Positions 16,749 to 24,806 are shown, counted from the first letter of the stretch. The stretch is 64,000 nucleotides of DNA from Streptomyces daqingensis (GCF_014645895.1 NZ_BMMP01000025.1:1-64000), one strand, 5' to 3'. Numbers and translations: made by a program. Notes: a model not told the origin generated them from the sequence alone.

Positions 16749-18032
16749 ATGCCCAGCGCCGCCGCTCCCCGACCGCACCCCGTGCGGAGCCGACTCGCCC
16801 CCTACAGGCGGCTGTTCGCCGAACCGGGAACGGGTGCGTTCACCGCCGGCAGCATGCTCGCGCGGCTGCCCATGGGCATGTTCACGGTCTCCGCCGTCAT
16901 CATGATCGCCTCCGCTCGCGGCTCGTACGCGCTGGCGGGAGCCGTCACTGCGACGGGACTTGCCGCCACCGCCGTGGTGGGACCGCTGACGGCGCGGCTC
17001 ATCGACCGGTACGGGCAGTCACGGATCGCTCTGCCCGCGACACTGATCGCCGCGGGAGGCGCCGTGTCGCTCGCGGCGTGCGTGCGGTTCGGGGCACCCG
17101 ACTGGACCCTGTTCGCCTCGTACGCCGCCACGGCGACGACGCCCAACACCGGCGGCATGTCCCGGGCACGCTGGGCGCACCTCTTCCGGCACGACTCCGG
17201 GCCCCGGCACACCGCCAACTCCTTCGAACAAGCCGCCGACGAGCTGTGCTTCATGACCGGGCCGCCCGTCGCCGCAGTCCTGTGCACGCAGCTCCTCCCG
17301 GAGTCGGGCACGTTAACGGCGGCTGGGCTGCTGCTCCTGGGCATGCTGATCTTCCTGCGGGAGCGCCGCACCGAGCCGCCGGTGACGGCGAGGGCGGCGG
17401 GAGGGCGCCCCGCCCCTCTGAGGCTGCCCGCCCTCGCCCCGCTGCTGGCGTCGTTCCTGTGCATCGGCGCGGTCTTCGGCTCGATGGAGATCGCGACGAT
17501 CGCCTTCGCCGGCGACCGCGGGCAGCAGGCGGCGGCCGGCGTGGTGCTGGCCTTCCACGCGGCGGGCTCGGCGGTCGCCGGGCTCCTCGTCGGCACCGTA
17601 CGTCCCCCGTCGGGCCCGCTCGTCCGGCGGTTCGCGCTGTGCGTGTGCGTGATGGCCCTCCTGGCGCTGGTGTCGTTCGCCGCCGCGAGCACGGGGAGTC
17701 TCGTGCTTCTCGCGGCGGCCCTGCTCGTCGCGGGCATGGGAACGGCACCCGCGATGGTGACGGGCATGACGCTCATCCAGGAGACCGTCCCGCCGGTCCG
17801 CCTGAACGAGGGCATGACGTGGGCCGTCACGGCCCTGCTGACCGGCATCGCCGGCGGTTCGGCCGCGGCGGGCTGGACCGCCGAACACCTGCCGGGCCAG
17901 GCCCCGTTCGCGCTGCCGCCGGCCGCGGCCGTTCTGGCCGCGGCGGCGGCCTCCTCCGCGGCGCTCCGCTTCGCGTGGGCGCGGCGTACGGAGCGGAGGG
18001 CCGGGCTCCCGAAGGTGCCGCTCCGCGGCTGA
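16749..18032 (+). CDS. MFS transporter with a TTA codon
   Basis: The 427-residue protein has about 12 hydrophobic helices. It shows an MFS motif-A-like loop (GPLTARLIDRYGQSR) after helix 2 and a matching sequence near the middle. It resembles drug or metabolite efflux MFS proteins of Streptomyces, and the substrate is unknown. Residue 189 is encoded by TTA (17313-17315, in PESGTLTAAG). In Streptomyces this codon depends on the bldA tRNA, so expression should be developmentally limited. It is the only in-frame TTA that I found in this window. The ATG at 16749 has GGAAGG upstream. It follows the TetR gene, which may control it. Confidence 0.85.
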   Translation: MPSAAAPRPHPVRSRLAPYRRLFAEPGTGAFTAGSMLARLPMGMFTVSAVIMIASARGSYALAGAVTATGLAATAVVGPLTARLIDRYGQSRIALPATLIAAGGAVSLAACVRFGAPDWTLFASYAATATTPNTGGMSRARWAHLFRHDSGPRHTANSFEQAADELCFMTGPPVAAVLCTQLLPESGTLTAAGLLLLGMLIFLRERRTEPPVTARAAGGRPAPLRLPALAPLLASFLCIGAVFGSMEIATIAFAGDRGQQAAAGVVLAFHAAGSAVAGLLVGTVRPPSGPLVRRFALCVCVMALLALVSFAAASTGSLVLLAAALLVAGMGTAPAMVTGMTLIQETVPPVRLNEGMTWAVTALLTGIAGGSAAAGWTAEHLPGQAPFALPPAAAVLAAAAASSAALRFAWARRTERRAGLPKVPLRG

Positions 18033-18116
18033 CCGTCCCCCGGCACCGGCGCGGGTCTCGGCACCGGCACCGGCACGCGCGGACGGCGAGGCACCCGGGA
18101 GAACTGCGCCCCGCCG

Positions 18117-19463
18117 TCAGACCACGGACGGGGCCGCCCGGGCCGCGTAGCGGCTGCCGGGACGGGGCAGTCCGTAGTGCTCCCGCAGGGTGCTGCCGGT
18201 GTAGGCGTGGCGGAACAGCCCGCGCCGCCGCAGGATGGGGACGACCTCGTCCGCGAACACCTCGAACCCGCCCGGCAGCCAGGGCGGCATGACGTTGAAG
18301 CCGTCGGCCGCTCCCTGCTCGAACCACTGCGAGAGCTGATCGGCGACCTGCTCGGGCGTGCCGGCGATGACGCGGTGTCCCCGGGCGCCCGCCAGCCGGT
18401 GGAGCAGCTGCCGGACGGTGAGCTCCTCACGCTCGATGATGCCGAGGACGAGGCGGAAACGGCTGTGGTCGCCGCGTTCGCCCTCCGTCCCGATCAGCTC
18501 GCGCGGTACCGGACCGTCCAGCTCCTCCTGCGAGAGCCGGATTCCCAGCAGCCGGTGCAGCAGCTCCAGCGAATACTCGGGCTGCGTCAGCGAGTTGAAC
18601 TGCTCGTGCAGACGCCTCGCCTCAGCCTCCGTGGAAGCGACGAACGGGCTGATACCGGGCAGCACCAGCAACTGCCCCGGATCGCGGCCGAGTCGGGCCG
18701 CGCGCCGCTTCAGGTCGGCGTAGAACTCCTGGGCGCTCTCCAGCGTCTGATGCGCGGTGAAGACGGTCTCCGCGTACCGCGCCGCCAGCGCACGCCCGTC
18801 CGGAGACGATCCCGCCTGTACGTATACGGGCCTCCCCTGCGGCGATCGGGGGATGTTGAGAGGCCCCTTCACGCTCAGCAGGGGCCCCTCGTGGTCGACG
18901 GCGTGGATCCTGTCGGTGTCGGCGAAGAGGCCGCCTGCCTGGTCCGCGACGAGGGCGCCGTCCTCCCAGCTGTCCCAGAGCTTGGTGACGGCTTCGAGGA
19001 AGTCGCGGGCGCGCTCGTACCGTTCGGCGTGCACGGGGTGGGCGTCGAGGCCGAAGTTCGCCGCGGCCTGCGGAGCACCCGTGGTGACGATGTTCCACCC
19101 CGCCCTGCCCGCGCTCAGATGGTCGAGCGAGGCGAACTGCCGGGCCAGGTTGTAGGGCTCCGTGTACGTGGTGGACGCGGTGCCGATGAGGCCGATCCGC
19201 TCCGTCGCCGCGGCGACGGCCGACAGCCACGTCAGGGGCTCCAGCCGGAACCTGCTGGCGTAGCGCACGTTGTCCGCGAGAGCCGGACCGTCCGCGAGGA
19301 AGATTCCGTCGAAAGCGGCGGCCTCCGCACGGCGCGCGAGGTCCTGGTAGAAGCGGATGTCCAGAAGCCGCGCGGTGTCCGAACTCCCGTGCCGCCGGGC
19401 TGCCTCGTGATGGCCTCCCGGGTAGATGAACAGGTTCAGGTGGAGTTCACGGGCGCCGGTCAT
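18117..19463 (-). CDS. NtaA/SnaA/DszA-type FMN-dependent monooxygenase
   Basis: The 448-residue bacterial-luciferase-fold enzyme shows the NtaA/SnaA/DszA subfamily features: LNLFIYPGGHHEAAWR-like start, FFDxIFLADG-like FDGIFLADGPAL, IGLIGTASTTYTEPYNLAR, SGRAGWNIVTT-like SAGRAGWNIVTTG, and QAGSSPDGRALAARYAETVFT. Members oxidise sulfur compounds or chelators using FMNH2 from a separate reductase. It is the last gene of the sulfur-type operon, and its ATG overlaps the ATPase stop as ATGA. The inferred role is release of sulfite or another sulfur species from the imported organosulfur substrate. No dedicated flavin reductase gene is in the window. Confidence 0.9.
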   Translation of the reverse strand: MTGARELHLNLFIYPGGHHEAARRHGSSDTARLLDIRFYQDLARRAEAAAFDGIFLADGPALADNVRYASRFRLEPLTWLSAVAAATERIGLIGTASTTYTEPYNLARQFASLDHLSAGRAGWNIVTTGAPQAAANFGLDAHPVHAERYERARDFLEAVTKLWDSWEDGALVADQAGGLFADTDRIHAVDHEGPLLSVKGPLNIPRSPQGRPVYVQAGSSPDGRALAARYAETVFTAHQTLESAQEFYADLKRRAARLGRDPGQLLVLPGISPFVASTEAEARRLHEQFNSLTQPEYSLELLHRLLGIRLSQEELDGPVPRELIGTEGERGDHSRFRLVLGIIEREELTVRQLLHRLAGARGHRVIAGTPEQVADQLSQWFEQGAADGFNVMPPWLPGGFEVFADEVVPILRRRGLFRHAYTGSTLREHYGLPRPGSRYAARAAPSVV

Positions 19464-20233
19464 ACGAGCACCTCCTCCCGCTTGGATGCCGCTGCCGCCC
19501 CGAGACCGAGCCGGGCCAGCAACTCGCCGCGCAGTGCGGCGTGTTCCGGCGTGCCGGGGCGCGGCGGCCCGTCGGTCACGCTGGGGAGGTCCGCGATGAG
19601 GCGTCCCTGCTCCAGCACTACGACGCGGTCGGCGAGTTCGATCGCCTCGTCGACGTCGTGCGTCACGAGGAGCACGGCCGGGCGGTGTGCCGCGCACAGC
19701 TTCCGCAGCAACTCGTGCATGCGGATACGGGTCAGTGCGTCGAGTGCGCCGAACGGCTCGTCCGCCAGCAGGAGTCGAGGCTCGCGCACGAGCGACCGGG
19801 CGAGGGACACCCGCTGCTGCTCGCCGCCCGACAGCTCCACGGGCCACGCCGACTCCCGCTCGGCGAGGCCGACTTCGGCCAGAGCCGCACGTCCGCGCTC
19901 CCTGGCGCCGGGACCGTCGAGTCCGAGGACGACGTTGTCCAGCACCGGCTTCCAGGGCAGCAGCCGGGCGTCCTGGAAGACGACCGAGACATCGTCGGGC
20001 GCGTCCGGCACGCCCTTGCCCGTCACGTCGTGGTCCAGACCCGCCAAGGCCCGCAGCAGCGTCGACTTGCCCGAACCGCTGCGTCCGAGGAGCGCCACGA
20101 ACTCCCCCGGTGCGATGTCGAGTTCGAGCCCGTCGAGGATCTTCCGCGGCCCGAAGGAGCGCTCCAGCCCCCTGATGCGGACGGCTGCCCGCCCTCGTCC
20201 CGCCGCGCTCAGTTCGCGAGTGTCCGTCGCCAT
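19460..20233 (-). CDS. ABC transporter ATPase (SsuB/TauB-like)
   Basis: This is a 257-residue cytoplasmic ATPase with Walker A GRSGSGKST, signature LSGGEQQRVSLAR, Walker B RLLLADEPFGALD and the H-loop VTHDVDEA. The sequence class is that of nitrate/sulfonate/taurine importers. The ATG at 20233 overlaps the permease gene by 25 bp, and its stop overlaps the monooxygenase ATG, so all are translated together. The upstream in-frame extension only shadows the permease. Sulfonate or another organosulfur is the inferred substrate, from the leader peptide and the linked monooxygenase. Confidence 0.9.
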   Translation of the reverse strand: MATDTRELSAAGRGRAAVRIRGLERSFGPRKILDGLELDIAPGEFVALLGRSGSGKSTLLRALAGLDHDVTGKGVPDAPDDVSVVFQDARLLPWKPVLDNVVLGLDGPGARERGRAALAEVGLAERESAWPVELSGGEQQRVSLARSLVREPRLLLADEPFGALDALTRIRMHELLRKLCAAHRPAVLLVTHDVDEAIELADRVVVLEQGRLIADLPSVTDGPPRPGTPEHAALRGELLARLGLGAAAASKREEVLV

Positions 20234-21063
20234 GACAGCACCCTCCTCTCGGTGTACCGCACCAGCCCGTCGGAGAGGAGACCCAGCAGCCCGTACACGA
20301 CCAGTCCGACGATGATGATCTCGGTCTGCCCGTACGTACGCGCCAGCTCCATCATGTAGCCGAGTCCGCTGGTGGCGTTGACTTGTTCCACGACGACGAG
20401 CGCCAGCCAGGCCGCCGTCACGGCGAACCGCATCCCCAGCAGGAAGCCGGGGAGCGCGCCGGGCAGCACCACGTGGCGTACGAACCGCCGGCGGCTGAGC
20501 CGCACCGTCTCCGACAGTTCGACGTAGCGGCTGTCGATGGTGCGCAGGCCGTTGTGCGTGTGGATGTAGACGGGCACGAAGACGGCGAGCGCGACGGTGA
20601 CGACCTTCATCGTCTCGCCGATGCCGAACCACAGGACCAGCAGCGGCACGAGCGCCAGCGACGGCAGCGCCCGCTTCATCTGCACCGGCCCGTCGATGAG
20701 CCCCTCACCGATGCGGCTGAGCCCGGCGGCGACCGCGAGCAGCAGGCCCGCAGCCGTTCCGAAGACCAGGCCCAGCAGGGCCCGTTGGGCCGAGGCAGCG
20801 AGATGCCCCTGGAGCCTGCCGTCGGCGATGAGGTCTCCCGCCGTGGCCACGACGGTCCAGGGCGGCGACAGCAGACGCGGCTCTATGAGGCCCGCCGCGG
20901 ACCCGGCCGACCAGAGGGCGACCAGCACCACGGGCCCGAGCGCCTTGCCGAAGCGGCGCGGACGGCCCGGAGCGAGACGCGGGCCCCGCGTCCCGGGCGC
21001 GCGCCCCGGCCGGTCCGCGCCGGCGGCGCGCTCCGGGGCGGGTTTCTTCGTCAGGGTGCTCAC
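20209..21063 (-). CDS. ABC transporter permease (SsuC-like)
   Basis: The 284-residue permease has a basic, Pro-rich N-terminal tail (about 40 residues) and six hydrophobic helices. The cytoplasmic coupling loop contains SETVRLSRRRFVRHVVLPGALPGFLLGMR, the EAA-like region of the BPD family, where usually ATGAS follows. The GTG at 21063 overlaps the substrate-binding protein stop as GTGA. It works with the neighbouring ATPase and binding protein as one importer. Confidence 0.9.
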   Translation of the reverse strand: MSTLTKKPAPERAAGADRPGRAPGTRGPRLAPGRPRRFGKALGPVVLVALWSAGSAAGLIEPRLLSPPWTVVATAGDLIADGRLQGHLAASAQRALLGLVFGTAAGLLLAVAAGLSRIGEGLIDGPVQMKRALPSLALVPLLVLWFGIGETMKVVTVALAVFVPVYIHTHNGLRTIDSRYVELSETVRLSRRRFVRHVVLPGALPGFLLGMRFAVTAAWLALVVVEQVNATSGLGYMMELARTYGQTEIIIVGLVVYGLLGLLSDGLVRYTERRVLSWRRTLAN

Positions 21064-22169
21064 GGCGTCAACTCCCCTTTCGCGCGCAGGGCGTTCGCCG
21101 CCACGGGCTCGAAACGACGGTCGTAGAGCGTCGCCGCGTCGAAGCTGTCCTGGCCGGTCTCCCGCGCCAGCAGGTCGATCGTCTTCTGGTGCCGTCCGAT
21201 GACCTCGTCCCAGCCGGCGGGAATCTCCGGGGCACCGTTGTGCTTGTGCAGGTAGGCACCGTCGGCACGGCTCAGGCCCTGGTCCCGCACCGCGTACTCC
21301 TCGACCCACTCCCCGGGGTGCTCGTAGGCCCACACCTGGGCCCGCGCCCAGTGCTTGACGAACTCCCGTACGGCCGCGGCCTTCCGGGGATCGGAGACGG
21401 TCTCCGTCGGCGCCCACAGGTGCGAGGCGTCGTCACGTATCCCGTGCGGGATCGTCCTGCCTCCCTCTCTGCCGTACTTGGCCGGGTAGCGCTTGAGGTT
21501 GACCGCGCCCAGCGGCGCGGCGTCGACCTGGCGCTCGCCGAGAGCTGTGGAGTAGACGTCGCCGGTGCTGGGAATCTCGACGAGCTTCACGTCACTCTTC
21601 TCCAGACCGGCCTTCGCGAGGATGCGCAGCACCAGCGCGCCCTGGGCCTGGCCCGGGCTGAACGCGATCTTCTTCCCGCGCAGGTCCTTCAGCGAGTCGA
21701 TGCCCGCTCCCGGGGCGATCCCCAGCCGGTAGACGGGGTTCCGCAGAGGGTGCTTCCGTACCTCCGCGGCGACGAGTTTCGTGTCCAGTCCGGTCCAGCG
21801 GGCGTGTACGGACGGCACTTCGGCGGACGCGCACAGGTCGAGCGAGTGCGCCCGGAAGGCCTCGGAGCACTGCGGGCCGCCGCTGATGTTCGCCCACTTC
21901 ACCTTGAAGCCGAGCTTCTTCACGGCTCCGGTGAGCCGGAGGAGGACGCGGTCCTCGGGCGCTCCGACGGTGAGTGTCGTCCTGGGCGAGACCTTCGGGG
22001 GGATCTCGGTCTTCGCGAGCTTCGCGTCGCTGACGCCGCCGTCCTCCTGCTGGGCGCAACTGACGAGCGCGGCAGGGAGGGTGAGAGCGGCGAGCAGTAC
22101 GAGAGGACGCCGTACGCGGGTCTGTTCACGGCGACGGCGCTGTCGGCGGGCAGAGGGAGGCCTGGGCAT
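21060..22169 (-). CDS. Substrate-binding lipoprotein of the sulfur-type ABC importer
   Basis: The 369-residue protein has an Arg-rich n-region, a hydrophobic core (PLVLLAALTLPAALVSC) and a good lipobox LVSC, so it should be lipid-anchored outside the membrane. The mature part is an NMT1/SsuA-type periplasmic-binding fold, with segments such as DLRGKKIAFSPGQAQGAL and GDVYSTALGERQVDAAPLG. It is the first structural gene of the operon and starts about 155 bp after the leader peptide stop. The ATG at 22169 puts the lipobox at a normal distance. A GTG at 22232 is also in frame, but would make an overlong n-region. The exact substrate is unknown. Confidence 0.85.
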   Translation of the reverse strand: MPRPPSARRQRRRREQTRVRRPLVLLAALTLPAALVSCAQQEDGGVSDAKLAKTEIPPKVSPRTTLTVGAPEDRVLLRLTGAVKKLGFKVKWANISGGPQCSEAFRAHSLDLCASAEVPSVHARWTGLDTKLVAAEVRKHPLRNPVYRLGIAPGAGIDSLKDLRGKKIAFSPGQAQGALVLRILAKAGLEKSDVKLVEIPSTGDVYSTALGERQVDAAPLGAVNLKRYPAKYGREGGRTIPHGIRDDASHLWAPTETVSDPRKAAAVREFVKHWARAQVWAYEHPGEWVEEYAVRDQGLSRADGAYLHKHNGAPEIPAGWDEVIGRHQKTIDLLARETGQDSFDAATLYDRRFEPVAANALRAKGELTP

Positions 22170-22289
22170 GTCGATGTCCCGGTTCGTTCTGGTGCGGCTG
22201 ATCGGGGAACGCGCTCGATCCGCCCCGGTCACGGGAAGGAGAACGCGCGAACTACCTGCGGAACGGCAGGAGTTGGACGCAGAAGACGC

Positions 22290-22315
22290 GGAGGCACGGC
22301 GAAAGGCGTGCCTCC
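22290..22315 (-). promoter_or_regulatory. Attenuator-type hairpin after the leader peptide
   Basis: A perfect 9-bp stem (GGAGGCACG with CGTGCCTCC) and an 8-nt loop begins about 10 nt after the leader peptide stop codon on the minus strand. There is no U-run, which is usual in actinobacterial terminators. Its place between leader and structural genes suggests control by leader translation. Confidence 0.5.
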
Positions 22316-22324
22316 GGGAAGAGA

Positions 22325-22396
22325 TCAGCTACACAGCGCCGAGGCGACGCGCCGGAGATCCACAGCGCGCCGCTGTGTGAGACGGGATCTGCGCAT
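22325..22396 (-). CDS. Cysteine-type leader peptide (23 aa)
   Basis: The peptide starts MRRSRLTQRRAVDLRRV and ends ASALCS. It fits the 'putative leader peptide' pattern placed before sulfur-assimilation and sulfonate operons of Streptomyces (an RLT...R.VDL.RV.SA.C framework). The Cys codon is the second-last sense codon, so ribosome stalling at low cysteine would occur at the very end of the frame. A promoter lies 7 nt upstream, making the mRNA probably leaderless. A hairpin follows within about 10 nt. The family is established by comparative annotation. The attenuation role here is inferred. Confidence 0.75.
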   Translation of the reverse strand: MRRSRLTQRRAVDLRRVASALCS

Positions 22397-22403
22397 GGCG
22401 TCG

Positions 22404-22432
22404 AAGCTAACGACGCCCCTGACCAGGGTCAA
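22404..22432 (-). promoter_or_regulatory. Promoter of the leader peptide/sulfur operon
   Basis: On the minus strand TTGACC (22432-22427) and TAGCTT (22409-22404) are separated by exactly 17 bp, a strong match to the vegetative consensus. Only 7 nt separate the -10 from the leader ATG, so transcription should begin at or next to the A of the ATG. Confidence 0.65.
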
Positions 22433-22514
22433 CAGCCCGCACCCCAGGCTGATGTAACGCAACGCGGACTTCGTACGCAGGCCATCCGCCCGCAACAGAG
22501 CAGCCTCAGCGCAC

Positions 22515-23498
22515 CTACTGCTGCCGGCGCCCGGCCCGCCAACCTCCCGGCGGCGCATAGTGCTTGGGCGAGTCACGTTCGTCCGGGAGCGGCGCGTACC
22601 GCTCAGGGGACTCGACGCGAGGCGCGTCCGCTGACCGCCGTCCCGCCTCGCGCTCCCAGCCCGCCCTGGCCCGCGGGTGGTAGCGGAACCTGAAGGGCAC
22701 CAGCCGCCACACGTGGTGCACGGCCCGGCCGATACGCCGCAGCCGGCGCTCGTCCCGCACGGTCCACCGGTAACCGAGGCGCTCCCGCACCGCGGGCGGG
22801 AAGAGACCGACCGTGAACCAGACGGTGAAGCGTGCCTGCGGCCCGCGAAGCGCCCGCCACACCAAGTGCGGCATCCACGACAGGGCCGGGGGCCTGGCGA
22901 TACGGCGGATGTCGAGGACGTCACGCGCGGGCTGGTTGTCCTCCAGCACCTCGGACGCCATCCGGTCCCAGTACGCGAGGAAGCCGGGCCAGCTCTCCGG
23001 CACCGGGCGCGTGCTCATCCCGTAGAGCCGCCACCACGTGACGTGCTCGTCGAAGAGCCGGCTCTTCTCTGCTTCGCTCAGGCCTGGGCCGAAACGGTCG
23101 GCCACGAGCAGCGTGAGCATGAAGAACGTGGAGTGCGCCCAGTAGAAGGTGTCGGGGTCGAGCGCGTGGTACGGACGCCCCCGGTCGTCCACGCCCTTGA
23201 TCGCGTCGTGGTACCCGCGGACCTGCCGCGCGGTCTCCGCGGCCCCCGGACCGTCGTAGACGACGCCGCCGATCGGATAGAGCGAGCGGAAGAGCCGCTG
23301 CCACCGCTCCTCGAAGAAGCGCGAGTGCCCGGCAACGCCGGCGCCCAGACCGGGGTGCATGTTCTGCATCGCACCCGCCCAGGGCGCGAGCAGCACCCCG
23401 CGCCAGTCCCCGAAGTACTTCCACGTCAGCGACCCGGGGCCGAGCGGCTCCACGTCCGCCGCGCGGGAGACCGGCCGGGCGCGCGGCTCGTCGGCCAT
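22515..23498 (-). CDS. MpaB/latex-clearing-protein-like oxygenase domain protein (DUF2236)
   Basis: The 327-residue protein contains the blocks WKYFGDWRGVLLAPWAGAMQNMHPG, PIGGVVYDG and DPDTFYWAHSTFFMLTLLVADRFG. These are typical of the DUF2236 family that includes the fungal MpaB oxygenase and rubber-cleaving Lcp. Those members bind a b-type heme through His, and the His in YWAHST is a good candidate. The substrate is unknown. No signal peptide is seen. The C-terminal ~60 residues are charged and Arg/Pro-rich. The ATG at 23498 has GGGAGGAG 5 nt upstream. It begins 19 bp after the GPP34 stop, so the two are probably one transcript. Confidence 0.8.
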   Translation of the reverse strand: MADEPRARPVSRAADVEPLGPGSLTWKYFGDWRGVLLAPWAGAMQNMHPGLGAGVAGHSRFFEERWQRLFRSLYPIGGVVYDGPGAAETARQVRGYHDAIKGVDDRGRPYHALDPDTFYWAHSTFFMLTLLVADRFGPGLSEAEKSRLFDEHVTWWRLYGMSTRPVPESWPGFLAYWDRMASEVLEDNQPARDVLDIRRIARPPALSWMPHLVWRALRGPQARFTVWFTVGLFPPAVRERLGYRWTVRDERRLRRIGRAVHHVWRLVPFRFRYHPRARAGWEREAGRRSADAPRVESPERYAPLPDERDSPKHYAPPGGWRAGRRQQ

Positions 23499-23517
23499 AC
23501 GGCTCCTCCCGCCCCCG

Positions 23518-24186
23518 TCAGCTGGAACCCGCGGAGATGGCGGCACCCACGGCGATCATGGTGGCCACCTGCATGTCGTTCAGCGCCTTCTTCAGCGCGG
23601 GACCCGCCTCTCCGGCGCGCTCCGTCAGCGCCTTGATGCGCTCCTTGTACTTGCGCTGGTCCTTGCCGGAGATGACGGTCGGGAACTGACCGGCGGCGGC
23701 GAGCGCGGCCAGCGCGGCCTGGCGAGTGCTGTAGTCCTTCACGGGCCGCCCGCTCGTCAGCGTCTCGCCGACCTCCGCTTGCAGCCGCTTCACGAGGGCC
23801 TGGTCCTTGACCACGATCCGGTCGTACCGCCAGGTGCGGCGCTCGATGGCGATGAGACGCGCGCGTTCGAGCTGCTCCTCGACGGTCTTGAAATGGTGCT
23901 TGCGTTGCAGCTGCACCTGGGCCTTCCACTTGCGGGGCTTGTCTTCCGCTATCCCGCGCAGGGCCGCGTCGAGCAACGGGTCGCCGGTGCGCCGGTCACC
24001 GACTGGGCGGGCCTTGCCCCCGTCGTCGGTGAGGCATCCGCGGTCGGTCAGTTCCACGAGCACCGCCGCACGCAGGACGTTCCCCATGACGTCCCGCTTC
24101 GTGAGCTTCTCGGTCTCCATATCGCAGGCGAGGAGGTAGAGCTCCTCCGGGAGGGTGAGCTGGCTGTTGCTGTCCGTACGTTCCAT
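23518..24186 (-). CDS. GPP34 (GOLPH3-like) family phosphoprotein
   Basis: The 222-residue protein begins TLPEELYLLACDMETEKLTKRD and follows the GPP34 pattern through RGIAEDKPRKWKAQVQLQ and the Arg-rich ERRTWRYDRIVVKDQ block, ending in a hydrophobic helix. Eukaryotic GOLPH3 binds phosphatidylinositol-4-phosphate at Golgi membranes. The actinobacterial homologues have no settled function. The ATG at 24186 is picked because the family starts close to TLPEELYLLA. The longer frame to 24228 has no ribosome site. It is upstream of the MpaB-like gene on the same strand. Confidence 0.85.
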   Translation of the reverse strand: MERTDSNSQLTLPEELYLLACDMETEKLTKRDVMGNVLRAAVLVELTDRGCLTDDGGKARPVGDRRTGDPLLDAALRGIAEDKPRKWKAQVQLQRKHHFKTVEEQLERARLIAIERRTWRYDRIVVKDQALVKRLQAEVGETLTSGRPVKDYSTRQAALAALAAAGQFPTVISGKDQRKYKERIKALTERAGEAGPALKKALNDMQVATMIAVGAAISAGSS

Positions 24187-24480
24187 GAGCCCATCACAGC
24201 ACGAAAGCCGTGACGACCGAAGGGCCAAGTCCCGTCCTTCCGTCCCGGCCCCTTCGACGAACGCCGCTCAAGCGACAACCGCCCCGTTCCGCCCAAGAGT
24301 TACCCACCCGGCCCACCGGAGCCAATCCCTGCAAATGGGGATGCCAGAAGCCCAACTCAGCTCAAAATTCCCGCGCAGGGGCAAATCCCGATAAACAGAA
24401 AGCAGAGAACAAACCCCTCCACCCACGGGCCAGTAGAGGGCGCAGCCCCACAACTAGAGAGCCGCAACGACCCGGGAGCG

Positions 24481-24660
24481 TAGGGGCCCCACAAACGGAG
24501 ACCCACAAACCAACCCCACCCACCACGGGGCCGTAGGGGGCGCAGCCCCCACAAACAGAGACCCACAAACCAACCCCACCCACCACGGGGCCGTAGGGGG
24601 CGCAGCCCCCACAAACAGAGAGCCACAAACCAACCCCACCCACCACGGGGCCGTAGGGGG
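24481..24660. repeat. Three tandem 60-bp repeats
   Basis: Three consecutive 60-bp units (24481, 24541 and 24601) are nearly identical. Each has ACAAACCAACC..., CCACGGGGCCGTAGGGGG and a boundary palindrome GGGGGCGCAGCCCCC. A diverged copy precedes at about 24,410-24,480. The period is a multiple of three, so open frames run through it, giving a 20-residue repeat, but it has no ribosome site and the strand and frame are not favoured. I treat it as non-coding. Confidence 0.9.
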
Positions 24661-24748
24661 CGCAGCCCCCACAAGGGGGGTGCCGGGGGCGCAGCCCCCG
24701 CGGGGGGTGCGGGTGGCGAAGCCCCCGCCCCGCGAGGCGAAGCCTCGC
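24536..24748. repeat. Cluster of GGGGGCGCAGCCCCC-type palindromes
   Basis: Stem-loops of the form GGGGGC-GCA-GCCCCC occur at 24536-24550, 24596-24610 and 24656-24670. Related ones are at 24684-24700 and 24732-24748 (GCGAGGC-GAA-GCCTCGC). Such short palindromes are widespread in Streptomyces intergenic DNA. Here they cluster downstream of ssrA and may add termination or decay signals. Confidence 0.7.
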
Positions 24749-24758
24749 AAAACACGAA

Positions 24759-24802
24759 GAGGGCGACCCGGTCCGCGCTTTCCGCGGACACACGTCGCCC
24801 TC
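24759..24802 (-). terminator. Terminator of ssrA
   Basis: Starting 4 nt after the tmRNA end on the minus strand, GAGGGCGAC pairs perfectly with GTCGCCCTC. An inner GTCCGC/GCGGAC stem with a GAAA-containing loop follows. Downstream comes TTCGTGTTTTG, a rare T-rich tail for this GC level. This is the strongest intrinsic-terminator shape near ssrA. Confidence 0.75.
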
Positions 24803-24806
24803 GACC

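Noticed and set aside
24481..24660. CRISPR array
   Set aside because: The 60-bp units are contiguous with no unique spacers, and no cas genes are near.
24357..24793. Frames with a 20-residue repeat (WGLRPLRPRGGWGWF type) across the 60-bp repeats
   Set aside because: The repeat period is a multiple of three, so several frames are open. There is no ribosome site and no known family.
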